From assembly GCA_001464425.1 (NCBI GenBank), contig LNEK01000018.1, positions 1-64,000 on the forward strand: a stretch of DNA of 64,000 bases, given 5' to 3'. The translations under genes and the position numbers were made by a program. Numbering within the stretch: position 1 is the stretch's first letter; each line of letters starts with the position of its first letter. The stretch comes from Alphaproteobacteria bacterium Ga0077535 (lineage in GTDB: Bacteria; Pseudomonadota; Alphaproteobacteria; Caulobacterales; Aquidulcibacteraceae). Below the pieces are notes generated by a model, which did no database searches, was not told the DNA's origin, and was given only the letters and a program-made list of their open reading frames with translations. This document shows, one piece after another, positions 8,976 to 14,738 of this stretch.

Positions 8976-9521
8976 TCAATCAGAGCGCAGCACGATCACT
9001 CCGTCGGCGCGCCGATCGGCGCTAACCCCGACATTGTTTTCCAACAATCCGAGAAACGCCTCAACGTCGTCCCCCGCCACGTATCCCGCGAGACGCACCT
9101 GCGCGGTCGCGGTGTCGGCGAAGGCGAAGCGCACGCCCGAAAAGCGCGTCACCTCAGCCGCTGCTTCGCGCAAGGATTGGCCGTCGAGCGCCACCATACG
9201 CTCGCGCCACACCAGCCGGCGATCCAGGGCTTCCGGCGCCAGAACCGAAACGGTGGGAGCGCCCCCGCCAAGCTCGATCTCCTGATCGGCTGAAGCCGCC
9301 ACGCTGTTGTCAGGTGAAAACAGCATCTCGCGGCGTGCTTCGACCCGTCCGCTCAGCACCGTGGTGATGGCGCCATCCGGTCCCAGCCGCACGACGAACG
9401 AGGTGCCGAGCACACGGATCTCCCCGAACTTGGTCATCACGACGAAGGGCCGCGAGGCGTCGTGCGCAACATTGAAAAGCGCCACGCCTTCTTCGAACCG
9501 CACGCGGCGTTCACCGCGCAC
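8976..9521 (-). CDS. FecR-like anti-sigma factor, C-terminal (periplasmic) part, out of frame with its N-terminal part
   Basis: This frame holds the periplasmic half of a FecR protein: GERRVRFEEGVALFNVAHD followed by RPFVV and the FecR C-terminal (STN-like) region to LLENNVGVSADRRADG. It can only start at a GTG (9521) inside the end of the preceding frame, without a signal peptide or membrane segment. The upstream half (9511-9924) ends by a stop in another frame. Compared with intact FecR proteins, several residues between DGTTIEMA and GERRV are missing, so a short deletion that also shifted the frame is likely. Assembly error is possible. Confidence 0.7.
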   Translation of the reverse strand: MRGERRVRFEEGVALFNVAHDASRPFVVMTKFGEIRVLGTSFVVRLGPDGAITTVLSGRVEARREMLFSPDNSVAASADQEIELGGGAPTVSVLAPEALDRRLVWRERMVALDGQSLREAAAEVTRFSGVRFAFADTATAQVRLAGYVAGDDVEAFLGLLENNVGVSADRRADGVIVLRSD

Positions 9522-9924
9522 CAGGCGCCATTTCGATCGTGGTGCCGTCGCTTAACCGCACTAGGCGCTCCTGTTCCGGCGCCGTGGCATAGGCGGCGCC
9601 CGGCTCGTCCCGAAGCGGGCTGAGCGGTGAGATGACGAACAAGGCGAGAGCGGCCGCTGCCGAGAGCGCGGCCATCGCGATCGGCCGCACTGGGACCCTT
9701 GTTCTCCGATGGTCAATCTCGTGTGTGACGGGTTCTGTCGCCAAGACGGCATCGATCTTGTCGGCAGTCGCTGAGACCGCGTCATAGGCGCGCTTGTGGG
9801 TTTCGTCCGCGGCAAGCCAAGTCTGGAACGCGTCGATGTCTTGGCGGCTGACGCGGGGCCCGTCCAAAACCACGAGCCAATGCGCAGCCTCCAATTCGGC
9901 CTGTGTTGGCTCGCGGTGGGCCAT
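9511..9924 (-). CDS. FecR-like anti-sigma factor, N-terminal part, frameshifted
   Basis: A 137-residue N-terminal FecR fragment. It has the cytoplasmic sigma-binding domain (about residues 5-60, with AHWLVVLDGP and FQTWLAADETHKRAYD), one transmembrane helix (about 80-100), and the start of the periplasmic domain, up to DGTTIEMAPGAR, where a stop follows. The rest of the protein continues in a different frame (8976-9521), with the two frames overlapping by 11 bp. As written, the protein could bind the sigma factor but not receive a signal from the receptor. It follows the sigma factor gene after 11 bp. Confidence 0.75.
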   Translation of the reverse strand: MAHREPTQAELEAAHWLVVLDGPRVSRQDIDAFQTWLAADETHKRAYDAVSATADKIDAVLATEPVTHEIDHRRTRVPVRPIAMAALSAAAALALFVISPLSPLRDEPGAAYATAPEQERLVRLSDGTTIEMAPGAR

Positions 9925-9935
9925 GGCGATCTGTC

Positions 9936-10454
9936 TTAAGGCGCCGAAGCGCCGCCGTCATCGGCGGTGAGCCTGGCGTGACAAAAGGCGATGGCCTTCA
10001 AGACGAGCCGCTGCACCTGACGCTCGCTCACGCCGAGCGCCGCGGCGACCTCGGCAGGCGGCAAGAGTTCAACCCGGCGCATTAGGAGCGCCTTGCGCTC
10101 AAGGTCCGGTAGCGCCGCGATCGCCGCACGCACGGCTGCCGCCTCTTCAACGGCAATGCAATGATCCTCGGCGCTGGGCGCGTGCGCAGCAGCCGGCACG
10201 AGATCAATGCTTGCGACGGCGCGATAGGGCGCTGCCTTGTGCCTCCGGAGCGCATCTACTGCCATGTTCTTTGCGGTTTGGAACAAGAACGCTCGAGGCG
10301 ACACGATCTGTGTGGCGTCAGCTGCGCATAGACGTAAAAAACTGTCCTGTGCGATATCCTCTGGAGAGACTCTTGCGCCGAAGCGGCGCAGAAATCGCCT
10401 GAGGACGCCGGCCTCGTTATCGAACAGCCGCCTGATTTCCGGTTCCCCCCTCAT
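9936..10454 (-). CDS. FecI-like ECF RNA polymerase sigma factor
   Basis: A 172-residue ECF sigma factor. Region 2 lies at about residues 10-75 (VSPEDIAQDSFLRLCA, FLFQTAKNMAVDALRR) and region 4 at about 105-160 (AIAALPDLERKALLMRR, then a helix-turn-helix, GVSERQVQRLVLKA). It heads an operon with fecR, the STN-type TonB receptor and the isopeptidase. By the Fec model, ligand binding at the receptor should free this sigma factor to transcribe the uptake and degradation genes. Confidence 0.9.
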   Translation of the reverse strand: MRGEPEIRRLFDNEAGVLRRFLRRFGARVSPEDIAQDSFLRLCAADATQIVSPRAFLFQTAKNMAVDALRRHKAAPYRAVASIDLVPAAAHAPSAEDHCIAVEEAAAVRAAIAALPDLERKALLMRRVELLPPAEVAAALGVSERQVQRLVLKAIAFCHARLTADDGGASAP

Positions 10455-10538
10455 AGAACTTCAATCAGCGTTTCGCGAAGCGCGCCGGCTCCGCAAACCA
10501 GAATTGACGCATTCGCCTGCGCGACGGCGTCTGACGAA

Positions 10539-10745
10539 TTAACGAGCACTTGCGAGTGCCGCGAAGTCCGCGGTGTCTAGAGTGTCAACGCAGCGCGCTA
10601 CGACGGCTAAGCCACTTTGCGTTCTGAATGCGATGTCCAAGGCATCGTCGCGCGCCCAGACAAGCGCGAGTGGCTTAACACCCAGTTCCGCTAGGGCTTC
10701 CTGAAGTCGTTCGGCTGCTACCGGTTGGCTTGCGACGACGCCCAT
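10539..10745 (-). CDS. Small protein of unknown function, similar to part of the 25896-26330 product
   Basis: A 68-residue protein, divergent from the first XRE gene and close to its operator. Residues 25-68 align with the protein at 25896-26330. Both have Asp-x-Ala-(Leu/Met)-Asp-(Ile/Leu)-Ala, then a hydrophobic run ending in Arg-Cys-Val, then Asp-(Phe/Tyr)-x-Ala-Leu. This spacing recalls the core strands of Mrr-type restriction-endonuclease folds, but no full PD-(D/E)xK set is visible. It may be a shortened relative of that fold. Function unknown. Confidence 0.55.
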   Translation of the reverse strand: MGVVASQPVAAERLQEALAELGVKPLALVWARDDALDIAFRTQSGLAVVARCVDTLDTADFAALASAR

Positions 10746-10773
10746 TTGCTCTTGCCGAAGAACCTAGAGAATA

Positions 10774-10801
10774 GGGACTATAGTCCCTGGCGACTATAAT
10801 C
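10774..10801. promoter_or_regulatory. Paired C-box-like operator and promoter of the first XRE gene
   Basis: A perfect 14-bp palindrome, GGGACTATAGTCCC (10774-10787), is followed 16 bp on by a second dyad GACTATAATC (10792-10801). The second dyad contains TATAAT (10795-10800), a good -10 element, so a protein bound there would block transcription. The gene's ATG is 23 bp further and lacks a Shine-Dalgarno, which suggests a very short leader. The layout mirrors the C-boxes of restriction-modification controller genes. Confidence 0.7.
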
Positions 10802-10823
10802 GTCATCCCGTTTCTTCTGTTCG

Positions 10824-11036
10824 ATGGAGTGGGAGCGAATAGTTTGCGCGAATGTCCTGCGTCTTCGGGAAGCGCGAGGACTTACGCAAGAACAGCTCGC
10901 CGTGGATGCAGGTCTCGACGTCACCTACTTACGCGAGATTGAGAAGGGCGAGGCAAACCCGACCGTCAAGAAGATCGCAGGTTTAGCGGAGGCGCTTGGC
11001 GTGTTGCCTGCCGACCTCTTTGAAATCCCGAAGTAA
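10824..11036 (+). CDS. Small XRE-family regulator, controller (C protein)-like, copy 1
   Basis: A 70-residue protein that is a single XRE helix-turn-helix domain. The scanning helices read LRLREARGLTQEQLAVDAG and the recognition part TYLREIEKGEANPT. Its size and sequence are close to controller proteins of restriction-modification systems. A paired operator directly upstream points to self-regulation. No restriction or modification gene is nearby. A paralogue follows 54 bp downstream under a near-identical operator. Confidence 0.85.
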   Translation: MEWERIVCANVLRLREARGLTQEQLAVDAGLDVTYLREIEKGEANPTVKKIAGLAEALGVLPADLFEIPK

Positions 11037-11041
11037 ATAAT

Positions 11042-11067
11042 GACTATAGTCCCTGGTGACTATAAGC
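11042..11067. promoter_or_regulatory. Paired C-box-like operator and promoter of the second XRE gene
   Basis: The dyad GACTATAGTC (11042-11051) is followed at the same 16-bp distance by GACTATAAGC (11058-11067), which includes TATAAG as a possible -10. The ATG of the second XRE gene again lies 23 bp beyond. The match in sequence, spacing and distance to the start with the first operator shows that the gene and its promoter were duplicated as a unit. Confidence 0.7.
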
Positions 11068-11089
11068 CCTGTGGGATTGACTTCTGGTC

Positions 11090-11296
11090 ATGGACTGGAA
11101 GGCGCTCGTGGGCGCAAATATTCGGAAGCTGCGTGTTCGTAGGAAGCTGAGTCAAGAACAGCTCGCGCACGATTCTGAGATAGACCTCACTTATCTGGGT
11201 GGAATTGAGCGAGGGAAGCGAAATCCCAGCTTATTGGTTTTGGTTCGCATTGCCGACCAATTGGGCGTGCATCCGAGCAAGCTGTTGGCGGAATAG
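11090..11296 (+). CDS. Small XRE-family regulator, controller (C protein)-like, copy 2
   Basis: A 68-residue single-domain XRE protein, paralogous to the product of 10824-11036. Both begin Met-(Glu/Asp)-Trp, keep LSQEQLAHDSEIDLTYL-type helices, and end just after the fold. The recognition region is TYLGGIERGKRNPSLLVL, more basic than in copy 1. It has its own copy of the paired operator, so the two proteins probably regulate themselves and each other. Confidence 0.85.
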   Translation: MDWKALVGANIRKLRVRRKLSQEQLAHDSEIDLTYLGGIERGKRNPSLLVLVRIADQLGVHPSKLLAE

Positions 11297-11454
11297 GTTT
11301 GCGCACCTATGCCTCAGGGATCGCAGCCCAACGGGCTGAGACGACGACTCGTTTGACGGGCGCCATTGGGGACCGATCTCTGATGATTTTATCGAAGGCG
11401 TTTGGCGTCCGCTTGACGTGGAAGTGCGCGGCTGTCCTCGGACGGGGCAGTGCG

Positions 11455-12351
11455 TTATTCGAGCGCGTGGATGAAACTCACCACCGCGTCGACAAAAGCG
11501 TCATTGCGGTCACCGGCGACCATGTGACCCGCGTCTGCGATGTCGGTGAACTTGGCGGACGGCAAAGATTCCACGAACGCTCTGGCATTTTCTTCGGTCA
11601 CGAGCTCGCTCATCCGGCCGCGAATAAGGTGGACCGGTATGCGCACGCCGGGCAATGCCGCCTGCATGTCTTCAATCGAATGTTGTTTGCGCGATTCCAT
11701 CACGCTGGACACAAAGCGCGGATCCCAATGCCAGCGGTAGCGCCCGTCTGGCGACAGCCGCAGATTCTTCGCCAGCCCAGAGAGATCCTTAGGACGCGGA
11801 CGGTGCGGCAAGTAATTCGCAATGATGTCCGCCGCTTCTTCTACGCTGGCGAATCCATGCTGAAGCCGCTCAGACATGAAACCCATGACCCTCGCAACAC
11901 CTGCAGGCTCCATGTTGGGCGTTATGTCGACCAGAGTGAGAGATTTGAACGCTTCGGCGCGCGTGTAAGTTTCGGCGAATAGGCCGGCGAGCCCGCCGAG
12001 AGACGCGCCAACGAGGTGAGGGCGGCGGTCTAGTTGCTCAGACGCTAACACAAGATCGGCTGCGAAGCGCTGGAGCCGATAGTCCCCTGACTCCGCCCAT
12101 GCGCTTTCGCCGTGTCCGCGAAGGTCGAGTAAGATCGCTTGCCATCCCAAGTGAGCAACCCGCGCCCCGGCTTCCGCCCAGGCATGGCGCGTCTGCCCGC
12201 CGCCATGGGCGAAGAGAACCGCGCCTCGCAATGGTGTTCCTATGACGTCGGCAGCAAGTTTGATTCCTTCATCGCCGATGAAGCTGGCGGTTCGCGTTTC
12301 CAAGGATGCTTCCTTCAACAATGCAGCGCTCGAAAGCCAACGCAGCAACAA
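11455..12351 (-). CDS. Alpha/beta hydrolase
   Basis: A 298-residue alpha/beta hydrolase. It shows the oxyanion loop HGGGQ, the segment LDLRGHGES, the nucleophile elbow GASLGG (Ser near residue 118), and a C-terminal His in ADAGHMV. A cap region lies between about residues 150 and 215. There is no clear signal peptide, so it is probably cytoplasmic. The first 15-20 residues look unlike the family, so the true start may be a little downstream. The substrate cannot be predicted. Confidence 0.8.
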   Translation of the reverse strand: MLLRWLSSAALLKEASLETRTASFIGDEGIKLAADVIGTPLRGAVLFAHGGGQTRHAWAEAGARVAHLGWQAILLDLRGHGESAWAESGDYRLQRFAADLVLASEQLDRRPHLVGASLGGLAGLFAETYTRAEAFKSLTLVDITPNMEPAGVARVMGFMSERLQHGFASVEEAADIIANYLPHRPRPKDLSGLAKNLRLSPDGRYRWHWDPRFVSSVMESRKQHSIEDMQAALPGVRIPVHLIRGRMSELVTEENARAFVESLPSAKFTDIADAGHMVAGDRNDAFVDAVVSFIHALE

Positions 12352-12441
12352 TTATCCCCGGGAACCACGCGAGGAGGGAACAATTCGAATGAACGCGTGC
12401 AAGCCATCGATTATTGATTTCATAGTTGCACAATGAGAAAG

Positions 12442-12455
12442 GTAAAGTAGTTTAC
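12442..12455. promoter_or_regulatory. Possible MarR-type operator upstream of the PagL-like gene
   Basis: GTAAAGTAGTTTAC forms an imperfect palindrome with GTAAA/TTTAC half-sites. It resembles GTAAAGTGCTTTAC and GTGAAGCACTTTAC found before the two MarR genes at 17.5 and 18.2 kb. It lies about 100 bp before the deacylase start. Confidence 0.4.
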
Positions 12456-12551
12456 TAAAGGGCTGCGACGTGCTCTGCGCGGCTCTTTGCGCCAGAAGGC
12501 GAAGTCCCCGCTGGCCAGCCCGCGCGAAAATGCGTCGCACCGGAGTGGAAC

Positions 12552-13154
12552 ATGAAGCTTAAGCCGCTGTTGGTGGGATTGGCGGTGGTCGCGGCTTTTC
12601 TTGCCGTTCCCGCCGACGCGGAAATTGACGAGATTCGCGTCGGCGGCGTGGGCAACATCCGCAACGACCACGGCGACATCGTCGAAGGCAAGCACGAAGG
12701 CGCGAACATCGAGATCGAGATTGTGTCGAGTTCGCCGGATTTGCTCAATCTGATCGGCTCGCCGCGCCCCTACCTTATGGGGTCCATCGCCACAGACGAT
12801 GGCGGTGTGTCCTTCGGCGGAGTGGGTGTGCTGTGGCGCTGGGAATTTGCCGACGGCTGGGCGTTCGAGCCGGGGTTTGGCTACATCATTCACGACGGCG
12901 AAATCGACAATCCATTCGCTGCGGGGTCGGCTGCTGCTGCGACGTTCGAGGCGGATCACCAACTGCTCGGCTCGCGGGACCTTTTCCGCACATCGCTCGC
13001 GCTTGAGCGTGAGTTTGGTGATCACTTCGCGGGTCAGATCTACTGGCAGCACATGAGCCACGGGCAGATCCTTGATACTGGGCGAAACCAGGGATTGGAC
13101 TATGTGGGCCTCCGGTTCATCTACCGATTGAACACCGATCCAGCAAATGACTAA
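12552..13154 (+). CDS. PagL-like lipid A 3-O-deacylase (acyloxyacyl hydrolase family)
   Basis: A 200-residue protein with a signal peptide (residues 1-23, ending ADA) and the rest in amphipathic beta strands, fitting an outer membrane beta-barrel. The active-site motif of PagL is visible as His167-Met-Ser169 (YWQHMSHGQIL) followed by Asn179-x-Gly-x-Asp. Ser and His would hydrolyse the 3-O acyl chain of lipid A. The product ends in an aromatic-rich strand. It overlaps the 5' part of the longest reading of the next frame but not the preferred start of that gene. Confidence 0.8.
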   Translation: MKLKPLLVGLAVVAAFLAVPADAEIDEIRVGGVGNIRNDHGDIVEGKHEGANIEIEIVSSSPDLLNLIGSPRPYLMGSIATDDGGVSFGGVGVLWRWEFADGWAFEPGFGYIIHDGEIDNPFAAGSAAAATFEADHQLLGSRDLFRTSLALEREFGDHFAGQIYWQHMSHGQILDTGRNQGLDYVGLRFIYRLNTDPAND

Positions 13155-13272
13155 GCACCTGTCGCTCGCGCGCGGATCAGGCGTCCAGCGCCGGCCACGG
13201 GCAGGGAGCAAACCGCCACACGGGTCCGCATGCTTTCAACCCCACGAAAGCACGCTGCGCGCAACTTCCCCT

Positions 13273-14502
13273 ATGCGCGCTCTGGCGGTAGTGGCGCTAG
13301 TGGCCGCCTGCACCGCATGCGCGACCGCACCGCGTCTGGAGGCGCCACCTGCGGCTTCGCTTGCGGCGGCGCCCGCCGGGTTTCCGGCTGCAATCCGCAC
13401 ATACTCGCTTGATCGAGAGTTCATTGAAACGCACGCCAGCGAAATAGCGGGGCGGGTCGCCGCGTCCGCGACAGATGGTTCTCTGGATTTGTTAGCACTC
13501 TCTGGCGGAGGCGCGGGCGGTGCGTTTGGCGCAGGAGTTTTAGTCGGTCTTACCGAGGCGGGAACCCGCCCTCAGTTCGAAGTCGTGACCGGCGTCAGTA
13601 CAGGGGCCCTCATCGCTCCATTCGCCTTCCTCGGTTCCGATTGGGACGATGAACTTGCAGAAGCCTATACCGGGGGAGCGAGCGAGCATCTCATGGTTTC
13701 GCGGGGCGTAGGGGTCCTGTTTGGCGCGGGGCTCTTCCAAGGGCGGCCTCTCCGGGAGCTAGTTGACCGCTTCGTAACCGACGACCTACTCGCGGCTGTC
13801 GCTCGCGAAGCCGCGTTGGGTCGAGGTCTTTTCGTCGCCACGACCAATCTTGATCGCGAGGAGACCGCGATCTGGAATCTTGGCGCCATCGCTCAACAGG
13901 GCGGACCGCGCGCAAGGGAACTCTTCCGCGACGTTCTTATTGCCTCCGCCAGCATGCCCGGTGTGTTTCCGCCGATCATATTCGAAGTTGAGCACGGCGG
14001 TGAGATTTTTCACGAGATGCACGTTGATGGCGGCGTTACGACACCGCTCTTCGTGGCCCCGGATATTATCGTCTTGAGGGGCTCGGGTCCGGAAGCGTTG
14101 CGCGGGGCGAATGCATACGTCATCTCGAATGCTCAATTGACGAGGCCCGCTCGCACGACCCCCGCCGACACGGCGTCGATCGCCTCGCGCAGTCTCTCGG
14201 CGGTGTTGGACCATCTGACTCGCGATGCGCTTCTTCAAGCGGAAGATTTCGCTACGCGCAATGGAATGCACTTTCGCTTCACAACAATTCCCCATGCTTA
14301 TCCGGACGGCGGCTCCCTCGCGTTTAATCAGAACAATATGAGCGCGCTGTTCGAGTATGGCCGATCCTGTGCAGCGCAGGGATTGATCTGGCTCGATGCC
14401 GCCGAACAGGTTCTCGCTCTCGACCGGCGAGCCGAGCGGGTGACTGCTCCCGAGCGGGCGCCTTGTCCCTCTGTCTTGTCGGCGGGAGCCAGCTCTTACT
14501 AG
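13273..14502 (+). CDS. Patatin-like phospholipase, predicted lipoprotein
   Basis: A 409-residue protein from the ATG at 13273, chosen because it yields a lipoprotein signal (LVAACTAC, lipidated Cys near residue 16). The reading frame is open further upstream, but those codons do not look like a leader. The patatin domain shows the glycine-rich oxyanion stretch LSGGGAGGAFGAG, the nucleophile GVSTG and the Asp of the dyad in HVDGGVTTPLF. It probably acts as a phospholipase or acyl hydrolase on the periplasmic side. Next to a lipid A deacylase, this suggests a small envelope-lipid remodelling group. Confidence 0.82.
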   Translation: MRALAVVALVAACTACATAPRLEAPPAASLAAAPAGFPAAIRTYSLDREFIETHASEIAGRVAASATDGSLDLLALSGGGAGGAFGAGVLVGLTEAGTRPQFEVVTGVSTGALIAPFAFLGSDWDDELAEAYTGGASEHLMVSRGVGVLFGAGLFQGRPLRELVDRFVTDDLLAAVAREAALGRGLFVATTNLDREETAIWNLGAIAQQGGPRARELFRDVLIASASMPGVFPPIIFEVEHGGEIFHEMHVDGGVTTPLFVAPDIIVLRGSGPEALRGANAYVISNAQLTRPARTTPADTASIASRSLSAVLDHLTRDALLQAEDFATRNGMHFRFTTIPHAYPDGGSLAFNQNNMSALFEYGRSCAAQGLIWLDAAEQVLALDRRAERVTAPERAPCPSVLSAGASSY

Positions 14503-14628
14503 CCGGAGCGGACTGCTCGGCTCTGGGCAAAGTCGGCTAGGTTGGCCTTGAGGCAACCCACGTCATCGCGATCGATGCAACAGCCCCGGCCACGGACTTG
14601 ACGAACGCCCCACCATCCTGCTCCATGC

Positions 14629-14660
14629 AAAAAAACCCCGGCTCCACGAGAGAGCCGGGG
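14629..14660 (-). terminator. Rho-independent terminator of the TonB receptor gene
   Basis: A 9-bp GC-rich stem (14636-14644 with 14652-14660, loop of 7) is followed on the minus strand by seven T residues (14629-14635). It lies about 80 bp past the stop of the minus-strand receptor gene. Confidence 0.85.
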
Positions 14661-14738
14661 GGTTAAGCGTCGCGGCTGGCCTGGGAGGGCGCTACCGCGC
14701 GAGTTTACAGCCGCGGGAGGCGACTGCAGCAGGGGGCG

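Noticed and set aside
11299-11982. Long plus-strand open frame of 227 codons
   Set aside because: It lies antisense to the alpha/beta hydrolase, which has clear catalytic motifs. The translation resembles no protein.
12420-13211. Minus-strand open frame of 263 codons
   Set aside because: It is the complement of the PagL-like gene, which has a signal peptide and active-site motif.
14629-14660. Terminator of the patatin-like gene on the plus strand
   Set aside because: The T-run is on the minus-strand side of the stem, so it fits the receptor gene. The plus-strand side lacks T residues.
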